From assembly GCF_009753675.1 (NCBI RefSeq), contig NZ_WQLV01000001.1:558001-622000 (forward strand): a stretch of DNA of 64,000 nucleotides, in the 5' to 3' direction. Below the pieces are notes generated by a model. That model saw nothing but the letters and a program-made list of their open reading frames with translations. It was not told where the DNA came from and did not search any database. The number at the start of each line of letters is the position of its first letter. Within the stretch, counting starts at the first letter, position 1. Origin of the DNA: Parasedimentitalea huanghaiensis. GTDB taxonomy: Bacteria; Pseudomonadota; Alphaproteobacteria; Rhodobacterales; Rhodobacteraceae. This document shows positions 1-8,471 of this stretch, one piece after another. The translations under genes and the position numbers were made by a program.

Positions 1-2
1 TG

Positions 3-638
3 GATGGCATTGGTCAGGCCGTCGCTGCACTGGACATGCCCATCGTGTCCGGCAACGTGTCACTATACAACGAAACTGACGGTCAGGGCATCCTGCCGAC
101 CCCAACCATTGGGGCTGTGGGTCTCGTCGCCGCCGGAGAGGAACCGATTATCGGTGAAGCTCGTGACGGTCACGTCGCACTGCTGATCGGCGATACGCTT
201 GGTCATCTTGGCCAGTCCGCTCTACTGGCAGAAGTCTTCAACCGCGAAGATGGCGACGCCCCTGCGGTGGATCTGGACGCTGAAAAGCGCAATGGTGATT
301 TTGTGCGCAACAACCGCGACTATATCAAAGTCTGCACCGATCTGTCCGACGGTGGCCTGGCGCTGGCTGCCTTTGAACTGGCCGAGGCAGGTGGTGTTGG
401 TGTTCAAATCGACGCCAGCGACACACCAACCCTGTTTGGTGAAGATCAGGCGCGTTATCTGGTTGCCTGTAATTTTGATCAGGCCGAGGCCCTGATGCTG
501 GCTGCCGGTCAGGCAGGCGTCACGCTAACCACTGTTGGAAAATTCGGTGGCGATACAGTTAAGATTGGTGGCAGCGAAGCCCCGCTGGCTGAGCTATCCG
601 AGATCTTCCGCAGCAGTTTCGCTGCTACGGTGGCCTGA
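3..638 (+). CDS. purL: Phosphoribosylformylglycinamidine synthase, C-terminal part (5' end outside window)
   Basis: The open frame enters from the left edge and ends at TGA 636-638, giving about 211 residues of a protein usually over 700 long. PurL makes FGAM from FGAR, glutamine-derived ammonia and ATP in purine synthesis. The visible part is the last AIR-synthetase-like domain: near its start it reads GNVSLYN and PTPTIGAVG, and about residue 115 [14 protein letters not shown], a typical PurL signature. The C-terminus RSSFAATVA is ordinary. The missing N-terminal part reflects the window edge, not a broken gene. Confidence 0.95.
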   Translation, partial: DGIGQAVAALDMPIVSGNVSLYNETDGQGILPTPTIGAVGLVAAGEEPIIGEARDGHVALLIGDTLGHLGQSALLAEVFNREDGDAPAVDLDAEKRNGDFVRNNRDYIKVCTDLSDGGLALAAFELAEAGGVGVQIDASDTPTLFGEDQARYLVACNFDQAEALMLAAGQAGVTLTTVGKFGGDTVKIGGSEAPLAELSEIFRSSFAATVA

Positions 639-815
639 CACAGCCCCCAAATCCAAATCACTTTGGAGCCGCCCGTCATCACGACTGGGCGGCTTTCCCA
701 CAGTTCTGACATGCCGATATATCGTAGAGGGGTTCGTCATCTCTGTCTCACCTGCCCCTTGCAGCCCAGCCCCCGCACATCTACATCTTAGACAACAAGT
801 CAGGAGACATCCCCA

Positions 816-1052
816 ATGGCCATGCTAGCCTCAGATATCGAAGCGCTGATCCGTGAAAGCTTCCCCAATGCCGAGATCACCGTGATGGGCGACGATGGCG
901 TTCACTTCTCTGCTGAGGTAATCGACGAGAGCTTTCGGGGTAAAAACCGCGTGCAGCAACAACGTGCCGTGATGGCCGCGCTCAAGGGCAAAATGGACGG
1001 CTCCAACGGCGAAATCCACGCCCTAGGCCTGACAACAAAGGCGCCTGAGTAA
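816..1052 (+). CDS. bolA: BolA family protein
   Basis: A 78-residue protein with the BolA fold. It has the N-terminal helix (IEALIRESFPNAEITV), the central HFSAEVIDESFRGKNRVQQQRAVMAAL segment read in pieces as HFSAEV and FRGKNRVQQQR, and the ending EIHALGLTTKAPE. The His in HALGLT is one of the residues used by BolA proteins to share a [2Fe-2S] cluster with monothiol glutaredoxins. An AGGAGA Shine-Dalgarno lies about 8 nt before the ATG. grxD lies less than 300 bases downstream on the same strand, so the likely job is a BolA-Grx heterocomplex in iron-sulfur trafficking or iron sensing. Confidence 0.93.
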   Translation: MAMLASDIEALIRESFPNAEITVMGDDGVHFSAEVIDESFRGKNRVQQQRAVMAALKGKMDGSNGEIHALGLTTKAPE

Positions 1053-1300
1053 TCACTGTTGCGTGGGTCATAGCAAGCGTTGTTGTACTTATTGTTGCGG
1101 CAATTGGCATTGAAGCCTATGTGAAGCGCAACAAAAGACGGGCTCTATCGCAGTCGCAACCCACAATGCGCAACGCAAACTGCAAGAAGGTTGAGCTGGG
1201 ACAAGAAGCGACTGATCTGGATCTGGTTGAACAGGCCATAAGACGAAACCAGCTGTTAGAAGACGCCGGCAGGCGTTTAAGCAGCCGTAACACAAAATAA
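1052..1300 (+). CDS. Possible small single-pass membrane protein without a standard start codon
   Basis: The frame is open from the codon after TGA 1046-1048 to TAA 1298-1300. It translates to a hydrophobic stretch (VIASVVVLIVAAIGIEAYV), then a basic loop (KRNKRR) and a charged helix ending RRLSSRNTK. This is a convincing one-pass membrane architecture, but no ATG, GTG or TTG precedes the hydrophobic part. The only candidate is ATC at 1052, overlapping the bolA stop; otherwise GTG 1121 would remove the membrane segment. It could be translated from a rare start coupled to bolA, be decayed, or carry a sequencing error. It sits between bolA and grxD on the same strand. Confidence 0.4.
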   Translation: MTVAWVIASVVVLIVAAIGIEAYVKRNKRRALSQSQPTMRNANCKKVELGQEATDLDLVEQAIRRNQLLEDAGRRLSSRNTK

Positions 1301-1336
1301 TGCGCCGCGGCGCAGTAGAGACTAAGGAAACGCGAC

Positions 1337-1699
1337 ATGACCGACACAAAGACCCGTATCGACGAAACCGTCAAAACAAATGACGTTGTGCTGTTCATGA
1401 AAGGCACCAAGGACATGCCACAGTGTGGCTTCTCGTCCAAGGTGGCCGGTGTGCTGAACTACATCGGCATTGAATATACCGACATCAATGTTCTGGCCGA
1501 TGAAGACATCCGCTCGGGAATCAAAGATTACTCCGACTGGCCCACCATTCCGCAGCTCTATGTCAAAGGCGAATTTGTCGGCGGATGCGACATCATTGTT
1601 GAAATGACCCTGTCTGGCGAACTGGATGGTATGTTTGAAACCAATGGTATCACCTTCGACAAAGATGCCTCTAACAAGATCCGCGAAGCCAACGGCTAG
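1337..1699 (+). CDS. grxD: Monothiol glutaredoxin, Grx4/GrxD type
   Basis: A 120-residue single-domain class II glutaredoxin. It has the CGFS active site (Cys30 in [10 protein letters not shown]), the WPTIPQLYV cis-proline segment and the GGCDI glutathione-binding motif. It is a cytosolic [2Fe-2S] carrier rather than a disulfide reductase. An AAGGAA-like ribosome site precedes the ATG. The nearby bolA fits the known Grx4-BolA partnership. A strong hairpin terminator follows immediately and probably also serves the convergent zapA pair. Confidence 0.95.
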   Translation: MTDTKTRIDETVKTNDVVLFMKGTKDMPQCGFSSKVAGVLNYIGIEYTDINVLADEDIRSGIKDYSDWPTIPQLYVKGEFVGGCDIIVEMTLSGELDGMFETNGITFDKDASNKIREANG

Positions 1700-1720
1700 G
1701 CCACCGTACTCAGGACAAAT

Positions 1721-1755
1721 AAAAAAGGCCTCCGGTGATCTTCCGGAGGCCTTTT
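1721..1755. terminator. Bidirectional terminator between grxD and zapA
   Basis: A perfect stem (AAGGCCTCCGG pairing with CCGGAGGCCTT) around a TGATCTT loop has an A-run on the left and a T-run on the right. It can therefore end transcripts from both sides. It lies 21 bases after the grxD stop and about 20 before the end of the convergent zapA gene. Confidence 0.9.
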
Positions 1756-1777
1756 TCGTTCTAAGAGATGAAAAGGT

Positions 1778-2173
1778 CTATTTCGCCAGTTTTTCTTCGA
1801 CTTCGGCGGCCATTGATTCTGCTCTCGCGGCCAGCTCAGCCAGTGTATCCGTCACCTGCGGCGGGATCACCGGGACTTCGATACGTTCGGGCTCGGGCGC
1901 TGGCGCAGCACGCAGATCAGCCAACTCCGATTCTCGCTCGGCGAGTTCCGCCTCGACAATTTTGATCCGGTCTTCAACAGCCGCGGTCTTATCCGCCAAC
2001 AACAAACCCGCCATCAGCAGCATCCGTGCCTCGGGCATGCGACCGATCTGATCTGACAACACCTGCGCCTCGTCGTCCAGCATCTTGGCTGCGGACTGTA
2101 GATAGCTTTGCTCGCCGTCCTGACAGGAAACCTCAAAACCGCGACCGCCGATATGTATGGTCAATTCTGGCAT
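1778..2173 (-). CDS. zapA: Cell division protein ZapA
   Basis: A 131-residue protein. The N-terminal half is ZapA (LTIHIGGRGFEVSCQDGEQSYLQSAA, read as strand-strand-helix, then ARMLLMAGLLLADK) and the remainder is a charged coiled coil. ZapA bundles FtsZ filaments at the Z-ring in the cytoplasm. Its ATG overlaps the stop of the upstream coiled-coil gene by one base (TGATG), so the two are translationally coupled. A Pro/Glu-rich linker (APAPEPERIEVPVIPP) precedes the last helix, which is longer than in the E. coli protein. Confidence 0.9.
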   Translation of the reverse strand: MPELTIHIGGRGFEVSCQDGEQSYLQSAAKMLDDEAQVLSDQIGRMPEARMLLMAGLLLADKTAAVEDRIKIVEAELAERESELADLRAAPAPEPERIEVPVIPPQVTDTLAELAARAESMAAEVEEKLAK

Positions 2174-3078
2174 CAGACTTCCTCCCCTTCAGGAATATTC
2201 TCAACGGGTAAACTTTGCGCGTTAGCCAACAGTGGTTCCAGTTTGGCCAGAACCGCATTGACCTGCGCCTGATCGCTGGCCTGTGCTGCGCGCAGCCCCT
2301 CAATTTCAGCTTCCATTGCAGTATTGATCAAACCGGCATCCCCGACCCCAGCAGCGTTGGCCTCACGCAGGGCGGTATTGGCGCTGCGTAGGCTTTCGTT
2401 TGCATGACGCAGCTGTTGTAACTCGGTATCTAACCGCACGAGCGTTTCGTTCTGTCGCGCCAGTTCTGCGCTGGTGTCTACCATTTCAGCAGCATCGTCT
2501 GGTTGCGAGATAAGTTGCGCGGCCTCGGTAGCCGAAGCCTTTGCCTGTTCCAGCTCAGCTTTCAATGCGCTGACTTCCTCTGTCAACGCGGCGGTTTTCA
2601 GGGCTTCGTCTGCGGCATCTTCGGAAACACTTGTTGCCTCATCCAATTTGGACTGGATTGCTGCAATTTCTGACTTTAGCTCTGCGACTTCTGCATCCTG
2701 GGCAGCAGCAGCTTCGGTAGCTTTCAAAGCAGCCGTATTGCTGGCCGCTTCCATCTCACCAGTTAAACGCGACACTTCGGCCTTCAAGGCGTCTTTCTCG
2801 TCTTGATTGCCAACTTCGTTGCGCAGCAATTCCACCTCAGCCTGAAGCGCCTCTAATTCTTGCGAATTATCAACGGGCGCCGGCACCTCAGCCAGTTGCG
2901 TCTTCAGTGTTTTCAGACGTTCCTCAAGCTGCGCATTTGCAGTTCTTTCTTCATCCAGCAACTGGTTCAAATCGTCGATCCCGGCCCCATCCTGAGCCGC
3001 ATCCAAAGCGCCCAATCCGGTTCCGATCCGATCCATCGCAGCCGTGATACGACTTTGCAATTCTTCGATTTGACTCAT
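2173..3078 (-). CDS. Long coiled-coil protein coupled to ZapA
   Basis: A 301-residue protein, almost entirely predicted alpha-helical coiled coil rich in Ala, Glu and Leu, with no signal peptide or membrane segment. It starts MSQIEELQSRITAAMDRI, with a GAGG ribosome site upstream, and ends in an acidic tail (PEGEEV). It lies directly before zapA with a TGATG junction, so the two proteins are made together. A cytosolic division-associated partner or scaffold for ZapA is the reasonable inference. No catalytic motif is visible and the exact function is unknown. The heptad-rich composition makes distant similarity searches unreliable. Confidence 0.8.
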   Translation of the reverse strand: MSQIEELQSRITAAMDRIGTGLGALDAAQDGAGIDDLNQLLDEERTANAQLEERLKTLKTQLAEVPAPVDNSQELEALQAEVELLRNEVGNQDEKDALKAEVSRLTGEMEAASNTAALKATEAAAAQDAEVAELKSEIAAIQSKLDEATSVSEDAADEALKTAALTEEVSALKAELEQAKASATEAAQLISQPDDAAEMVDTSAELARQNETLVRLDTELQQLRHANESLRSANTALREANAAGVGDAGLINTAMEAEIEGLRAAQASDQAQVNAVLAKLEPLLANAQSLPVENIPEGEEV

Positions 3079-3326
3079 GCCTGTTCCTCACCCGTCCACA
3101 TCAATTTCAAAATTCGCCGCCACGTTTGTCTGCTGCGAATCGCTTACAAGATCTCATTCGGCGCCAGCTTACCCAAAGCAGGAGTAAATTACCCCCTGTT
3201 TGCTTTCAACCACTTGCAGGCCCAACTTGACCCTGTTCGGCACTGTTATGCTCAGCAACGCTTGATCTTTGCCCCATCGCTGCTATTCAGCCCTAAATCT
3301 GCCTGAAAACCCAAAGGAACGACCCA

Positions 3327-5348
3327 GTGGACCTGACAGAACTGCGCACCGCCAATCCCGAACATTGGGCCAAGGCTGCGGCCATCCGTGCCCTCACCCT
3401 TGATGCCGTCGCCGCCGCCAATTCAGGCCACTCCGGTATGCCCATGGGCATGGCCGATGTCGCCACCGTATTGTTTGAAAAGCATCTAAAATTTGATGCA
3501 TCAGCCCCCAAATGGCCTGATCGTGACCGGTTCATCCTGTCGGCGGGTCATGGCTCTATGTTGATCTATTCGCTGCTACACCTGTGTGGCGATGCACAGG
3601 TCACTCTGGATCAGATCAAGAATTTCCGCCAGATGGGCGCTCTGACCGCTGGTCACCCTGAGAACTTCCTGCTGGACGCTGTGGAAACCACCACTGGCCC
3701 ACTGGGTCAGGGTCTGGCGAATGCCGTGGGGTTTGCCATGGCCGAAGAAATGCAGCGCGCTCAGTACGGCCGCAAGATCGTTGACCACCACACCTATGTC
3801 ATGGCCGGCGACGGCTGCCTGATGGAAGGTGTCAGCCAAGAAGCCATCGGTTTGGCCGGACGTCACTCGCTGGGCAAACTGATCCTGTTCTGGGACAACA
3901 ACAACATCACCATCGACGGCACCGTTGAATTGTCCGACCGCACCGACCAGGTAAAGCGTTTCCGGGCGTCTGGCTGGCAGGTCATCGAAATCGACGGCCA
4001 CGACCCACAGGCCATCGATGAGGCGATTACGGCTGCCAAGAAGTCTAAGAAGCCTTCGATGATTGCTTGCAAAACCCACATCGCTCTGGGTCACGCGGCA
4101 CAGGACACTTCCAAGGGTCACGGCGCACTGACCGACGCCGACCAGATGAAGGCCGCCAAAGAGGCCTATGGCTGGACCGGTGGTCCATTCGAAGTCCCTG
4201 CCGACATCAAATCTCAGTGGGAAGCCATCGGTAGCCGTGGCGCTTCAGATCGCGCCGAATGGGAGGGTCGCTTTGCCGAGGTGTCCAAGCAGAAACAGGA
4301 CCGGTTCAACCGCGCCTATGCGCTGGACGCCCCGAAAAAACTATCGGCTGCTGTCAAAGCGCTGAAAAAGCAGGTTAGCGAAGACCAGCCAAAGGTTGCC
4401 ACACGTAAAGCCTCTGAAATGGCTCTGGCCGTGATCAACCCGATCATGCCGGAAACCGTTGGTGGCTCTGCTGATCTGACTGGATCGAACCTGACCAAGA
4501 CTGGCGACATGGGTGTATTTGACACTGACAACCGCAAGGGTCGCTTTGTCTATTGGGGTATCCGCGAGCACGGCATGGCCGCTGCGATGAACGGTATGGC
4601 CCTGCACGGCGGTATTCGCCCCTACTCAGGCACCTTCTTCTGCTTTACCGACTATGCACGCCCCTCCATGCGTCTGGCTGCGCTGATGAAGATGCCGTCG
4701 GTGTTCGTGATGACCCACGACTCGATTGGTGTTGGCGAAGATGGTCCAACTCACCAACCGGTCGAACACCTGGCAATCTGTCGCGCGACCCCGAACACCT
4801 ATGTGTTCCGCCCAGCGGATGCGGTTGAAACTGCTGAATCCTGGGAAATCGCCCTGACCACCAAGGAAACTCCATCGGTACTGTCGCTGACCCGTCAGGG
4901 CCTGCCGACCGTGCGGACCGAGCACAAGCTGAACAACCTGACTTCCAAAGGCGCATACGTGCTGGCAGATGCCGAAGCCAAACGTCAGGTGATCCTGATC
5001 GCTACTGGTTCCGAAGTCGCCATCGCACTGGAGGCCAAGGCCAAGCTGGAATCCGAAGGTATCGGTACCCGCGTTGTGTCCATGCCCTGTATGGAACTGT
5101 TTGCTGAGCAAGACGAAGCCTACCGCCGCAAGGTTCTGCCTGCAGGACCGGTTCGCGTTGGCATCGAAGCGGCTGTACGTGACGGTGGCTGGGATAAATG
5201 GCTGATGGGCGAGCGTGGCCAGGACAAGAAAGCCGCGTTTGTTGGCATGGACAGCTTTGGTGCCTCGGCCCCAGCTGGTGAACTGTACGAGAAGTTTGGC
5301 ATCACCGCGGATGCAACTGTGGCTAAGGTCAAAAATCTGCTGGGCTGA
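3327..5348 (+). CDS. tkt: Transketolase
   Basis: A 673-residue thiamine-diphosphate enzyme moving two-carbon units between sugar phosphates in the pentose phosphate pathway. Visible family marks are [11 protein letters not shown] near residue 30, [13 protein letters not shown] in the cofactor region followed by [10 protein letters not shown], and [19 protein letters not shown] in the pyrimidine domain, then the C-terminal domain with ATGSEV. Start is GTG at 3327, preceded by AAAGGAAC at good spacing. It reads divergently from the coiled-coil/zapA pair. In related genomes tkt and gap lie close together; here a minus-strand block separates them. Confidence 0.97.
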   Translation: MDLTELRTANPEHWAKAAAIRALTLDAVAAANSGHSGMPMGMADVATVLFEKHLKFDASAPKWPDRDRFILSAGHGSMLIYSLLHLCGDAQVTLDQIKNFRQMGALTAGHPENFLLDAVETTTGPLGQGLANAVGFAMAEEMQRAQYGRKIVDHHTYVMAGDGCLMEGVSQEAIGLAGRHSLGKLILFWDNNNITIDGTVELSDRTDQVKRFRASGWQVIEIDGHDPQAIDEAITAAKKSKKPSMIACKTHIALGHAAQDTSKGHGALTDADQMKAAKEAYGWTGGPFEVPADIKSQWEAIGSRGASDRAEWEGRFAEVSKQKQDRFNRAYALDAPKKLSAAVKALKKQVSEDQPKVATRKASEMALAVINPIMPETVGGSADLTGSNLTKTGDMGVFDTDNRKGRFVYWGIREHGMAAAMNGMALHGGIRPYSGTFFCFTDYARPSMRLAALMKMPSVFVMTHDSIGVGEDGPTHQPVEHLAICRATPNTYVFRPADAVETAESWEIALTTKETPSVLSLTRQGLPTVRTEHKLNNLTSKGAYVLADAEAKRQVILIATGSEVAIALEAKAKLESEGIGTRVVSMPCMELFAEQDEAYRRKVLPAGPVRVGIEAAVRDGGWDKWLMGERGQDKKAAFVGMDSFGASAPAGELYEKFGITADATVAKVKNLLG

Positions 5349-5372
5349 TGCAGCTCACATAGCTGAAATAAA

Positions 5373-5397
5373 ATTGGGCGCCTCTAGGCGCCCTTTT
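5373..5397 (+). terminator. Terminator after tkt
   Basis: A perfect 7-bp stem (GGGCGCC, loop TCTA, GGCGCCC) followed by TTTT, 25 bases after the tkt stop. Confidence 0.85.
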
Positions 5398-5468
5398 CCA
5401 TTGAAAGCAACCGGTTACATTCAAAATAAAACCCGCTCCAAGTTCGGGCAACCGAAGGTTGGAAGAGA

Positions 5469-6002
5469 TCAACCGCAAGGTCTTTCCCATTCAAACGGCC
5501 GCCACTTGGTCATCGGGTGCATTTGGTGAAACTCCCGTATCAACCGATCCGCCTCAGCGTCCTCTTCTTCAGGACTTAATTCCCACTCGCCAATGTAGTC
5601 CAATAAATCAAGGTGCAAATCCTCGTCCCGATAAATGTTCGCTAGTCCCCAAGGAAATTGTACCAACAAAGACTGAGTAACATTTAGCCCAGTTCGCCCA
5701 CGAACATATTGTTCTGCAATTGCGGCGGCGAGGGTCTCCACAGCCTCTGTGTCTGAAGAAACTACAGGAATACCTAACTCTTCAACGATATCATCGAACA
5801 GAGCACTCATTTCGAATGCATTGAATGGCTTAATTTCGCCAAGCAGAACGAACAAAGAAGGGCTAGAAAACCCCGCAACAACCATTGCCTCAGCCCATGC
5901 GACCCAAGTTTCATCCCCAGACTTGTTTAAGTAACGATTCGCGGACATTTCAGAAGTGTAAGGCACATAGCTTCTGGTTGTGGCGCTTTCAGTTATGTTC
6001 AT
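5469..6002 (-). CDS. Unrecognised acidic cytosolic protein, second gene of an overlapping pair
   Basis: About 177 residues, starting at the ATG of a TGATG junction with the upstream gene (a GTG one codon earlier is possible). There is no signal peptide or membrane span. It is acidic and rich in Trp/Phe/Leu (ETWVAWAEAMVVAGF, LDYIGEWELSPEEEDAEADRL), ending in a basic-aromatic tail (TKWRPFEWERPCG). I do not recognise the family. Size, acidity and tight coupling behind another small gene in a patchwork locus resemble immunity-type or antitoxin-type proteins, but that is inference from form only. Confidence 0.65.
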   Translation of the reverse strand: MNITESATTRSYVPYTSEMSANRYLNKSGDETWVAWAEAMVVAGFSSPSLFVLLGEIKPFNAFEMSALFDDIVEELGIPVVSSDTEAVETLAAAIAEQYVRGRTGLNVTQSLLVQFPWGLANIYRDEDLHLDLLDYIGEWELSPEEEDAEADRLIREFHQMHPMTKWRPFEWERPCG

Positions 6003-6412
6003 CACGCATCGTGCTCCGCCTTCAACGCATCAAAGGCCTTGCGTGCAAAGTCCAACCGCATCTCATATTGCCCGGCAGCGACGGCAAACTCTGGCGGTTG
6101 AATACCGGCCGCCCCAAAAGCTTGCCGTACTTGTGCTCCAGACAGAGGGATATAGTCCGGGCTTTCACCGCTAAGCTTGTTTAATAGCCTCCCACCGAAC
6201 CACTTGCTGCGGTTTTCGGCTCTTTTTGCAGTAGCCATGCGAAAATGTAGAAACCTAAATAGCTGCTTGCCATCCAGCGGGGCTAGGTCGGCAGCCGTAC
6301 TAAGCGCAGAAATCAAAGGTGAAATACCGCCAGAAGTCGCCGACGCCACCCCCTGCGAAGTTGGAGAAGGTCCGGAAATTATTTTGAGTATTGGAGTTGC
6401 AGATTTCGCCAT
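6000..6412 (-). CDS. Unrecognised small protein, first gene of an overlapping pair
   Basis: A 136-residue protein with AGGAG placed well before its ATG. The N-terminus is low-complexity (Ser/Pro/Gly-rich, ISGPSPTSQGVASATSGG), followed by a basic helical region (LFRFLHFRMATAKRAENRSKWFGGRLLNKL) and a C-terminal helix. The stop (6002-6004) overlaps the start of the next gene. The layout, a flexible leader, a compact basic domain and a coupled acidic protein behind it, would suit a toxin-like domain with its neutraliser. No catalytic motif is identifiable and the family is not recognised. Confidence 0.6.
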
Positions 6413-6472
6413 GAAAACTCCTAGTTCAATTCTTCAAATAATATTGCTGAAGATGGGTCAGCTTATTTGCTA

Positions 6473-6606
6473 CCTCTGACAGCCCCCCAAATCGGCGCGA
6501 TCACCTTGATCGACACCGGAATCAAAACAAACCCCTGCGCCGGTCCAAACACGCCGTCTATTGATACCTTGGCAGACCACCAGGTGATACCCATCCAGAC
6601 CGGACG
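6473..6606 (-). pseudogene. Remnant of the 3' end of a DUF808 gene
   Basis: Read on the minus strand, this stretch translates to a C-terminal DUF808-like tail (WMGITWWSAKVSIDGVFG, then GFVLIPVSIKVIAPI) ending at its own TAA 6473-6475. It aligns with the tail of the intact DUF808 gene 0.7 kb away (LGITEWFAKATMDGVFG, GFLLIPVATKVIVPM) at roughly two identical residues in three over about 35. Everything upstream of this tail is missing, replaced by the DUF3885-like gene. The divergence argues against a very recent tandem duplication. It may be a scar left when one DUF808-linked cassette replaced another. Confidence 0.8.
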
Positions 6607-6610
6607 CAGA

Positions 6611-7252
6611 CTAGCCCTCAAATACGGTTTTCATCTCGTCAAAACCATACTCTAACAGCCAAGAATTTCTGTTTTTGTAGAGTGACATCAGATCTTCTTT
6701 GCGTACAGCACTCACATCCATACCGCGATCATCGTAAGCGTAGAGAACGATACCCTTTTTGAAGTCAACGAAATAGATGTCAGCGAAACTTGCTGGTCGA
6801 ATGCCCAACTCGCATCCCAGCGCCAGCCACATCACTTCGCGCAGCTGCCCAAGGTCCTCCAGCTCTGCCGCATCCCAGTGTCGAAAAACTTCATCATCAT
6901 CTTCGTCAAAGTCAGGATTACCTTTCTGTGAGACAGCTCCCAGGTACTGAAAATTATTCTTCTTGAGTCCACAAAGCTTAAATGGCTTCAGCCGCTTTTT
7001 CCGCGGCTCCGCGTCGCCATAGACCGACGACAGCATCCAAAGGCACGCAGTGTCAGAAAACACCTCAGTCGCCACCGCTGCGGCACGGTCATAGGCTTGG
7101 ATGAATCGTTTTAAGGGACGGTCGGTAGAGACATCTTCGCCTCCCAGTTCGAACCGAAGCGTAAACTCCGTATCGTCAAAGAGATTATGGGAAAATTCTC
7201 CGTAGGGAAACGGATGCTCAAAGTGCTTTAAAATATCTGTCACTGTACGCAC
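6611..7252 (-). CDS. DUF3885-like protein
   Basis: A 213-residue cytosolic protein starting at GTG with AGGAG upstream. The C-terminal third carries the pattern I associate with DUF3885: a hydrophobic strand (IYFVDFKKGIVLYAYDDRGMDV), then a helix (LMSLYKNRNSWLLEYG). The middle part is charged (DFDEDDDEVFRHWD). It starts 7 bases after the intact DUF808 stop and is probably co-transcribed with it. The biochemical role is unknown. Proteins of this style often sit in variable immunity-gene neighbourhoods, which suits the patchwork here, but I cannot show this. Confidence 0.7.
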   Translation of the reverse strand: MRTVTDILKHFEHPFPYGEFSHNLFDDTEFTLRFELGGEDVSTDRPLKRFIQAYDRAAAVATEVFSDTACLWMLSSVYGDAEPRKKRLKPFKLCGLKKNNFQYLGAVSQKGNPDFDEDDDEVFRHWDAAELEDLGQLREVMWLALGCELGIRPASFADIYFVDFKKGIVLYAYDDRGMDVSAVRKEDLMSLYKNRNSWLLEYGFDEMKTVFEG

Positions 7253-7259
7253 GCCACTC

Positions 7260-8231
7260 CTAGTGGTCCGAGGTGTCTTTTCCGAATAGGCCTAGCATCG
7301 GCACAATCACCTTGGTGGCCACCGGGATCAAAAGAAACCCCAGCGCCAGTCCAAACACGCCGTCCATTGTAGCCTTGGCGAACCACTCGGTGATGCCCAG
7401 CCATGCTTCGGGCACCATTTGACCCACTGCTGCGGCGTAGTCGTGGATATGGTGGCCCAGCCAGCCATAGCCCATTTGCTCCGCCCCGTGGATGACGATG
7501 GACCCGCCAACCCAGAGCATTGCGGCGGTACCAACAATCATCAGTAGCTTCATGAACCGCGGCATCATCCGAACCAATCCACGGCCCAGGCTGCGGGTTA
7601 CGCCAAACTTGCCGTTTTGGGTCATGTACAGACCTACGTCATCGGCCTTGACGATCAGCGCAACCGAGCCATAGACGGCCACGGTAATACCAACGGCCAC
7701 CATGGCCAGCGTTGCGGCCTCCATCCAGATGTTGCTATCGGGGATTGCGGCCAGCGCAATGGTCATGATCTCGGCTGATAGAATGAAATCGGTCTTGATG
7801 GCCCCTGCGGCTTTTCTTTCTTCCAAATGCGCCGGGTCCCCCGGTTCGTCTTCTTTGAAGACATGTGTTTCATCATGGGGCACCAGCAGGTGATAAATCT
7901 TCTCTGCGCCCTCAAAACACAGATAGGCCCCGCCCAGCATCAATAGTGGCGGAATCATCCAAGGCGCAAAGTTAGCCAGCAGCAGCCCGATCGGCAGCAG
8001 GAATAGCAGCTTATTCTTGAGCGAGCCTTTGGTGATCTTCCAGATAACGGGCAATTCACGACTGGCAGCAAACCCATGTAGATACTTCGGGGTCACAGCG
8101 GCATCGTCGATCAGGGCACCAGCGGCTTTTGACCCGGCCTTTAGGGCTTGCGCCGCCACATCATCAATCGATGCCGCGGCTACTTTGGCAATACCTGCCA
8201 CATCATCCAGCAAAGCCAGCAAACCGCTCAT
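7260..8231 (-). CDS. DUF808 (YedI-like) inner membrane protein
   Basis: A 323-residue protein. The start was set at MSGLLALLDDVAGIAKVA, the usual DUF808 N-terminus, with GAGGATA upstream; an in-frame extension of 36 codons lacks family similarity. A soluble N-terminal part (residues 1-70) is followed by several membrane segments (LLFLLPIGLLLANFAPWM, IMTIALAAIPDSNIWMEAATLAMVAVGI and others) and a long loop with EKIYHLLVPHDETH. DUF808 proteins are conserved inner-membrane proteins of unknown activity. It is transcribed towards tkt, ahead of the DUF3885-like gene. Confidence 0.88.
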   Translation of the reverse strand: MSGLLALLDDVAGIAKVAAASIDDVAAQALKAGSKAAGALIDDAAVTPKYLHGFAASRELPVIWKITKGSLKNKLLFLLPIGLLLANFAPWMIPPLLMLGGAYLCFEGAEKIYHLLVPHDETHVFKEDEPGDPAHLEERKAAGAIKTDFILSAEIMTIALAAIPDSNIWMEAATLAMVAVGITVAVYGSVALIVKADDVGLYMTQNGKFGVTRSLGRGLVRMMPRFMKLLMIVGTAAMLWVGGSIVIHGAEQMGYGWLGHHIHDYAAAVGQMVPEAWLGITEWFAKATMDGVFGLALGFLLIPVATKVIVPMLGLFGKDTSDH

Positions 8232-8304
8232 GGAAATATCCTCACCCGTCAAAATCGCGTTGCGCGCTACCCTAGCGAAACTGCACGGGCACGCAACCAG
8301 GCGA

Positions 8305-8363
8305 CCGTTAGCGCCACCGGAAATTTCCGTTATCGGCACCGGTACATTTCCGTTATCGATACC
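8305..8363. promoter_or_regulatory. Three imperfect tandem repeats between DUF808 and gap
   Basis: Three related units occur in a row: GACCGTTAGCGCCACC, TTCCGTTATCGGCACC and TTCCGTTATCGATACC, the last two 23 bases apart. The core GTTATCG resembles half of the GTTA-CG-TAAC palindromes bound by LacI-family regulators of central carbon metabolism in this order (CceR/AkgR type). They lie 110-170 bases before the gap start. Regulator identity is inference. Confidence 0.45.
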
Positions 8364-8471
8364 ATCAAGTTATTGCGCTAACAGCCCGGCATTATGACCT
8401 TTTTAACCCTTTAGACCCAGCCCCCACCGGTCTATACGCCAAGGTAAGAATTGCCGTTAGGAGACACGCTC

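Noticed and set aside
3079-3326. Possible 6S RNA near zapA, as in some alphaproteobacteria
   Set aside because: Neither the 248-base tkt upstream region nor the short zapA-grxD gap shows a long closing stem with an open bubble by eye.
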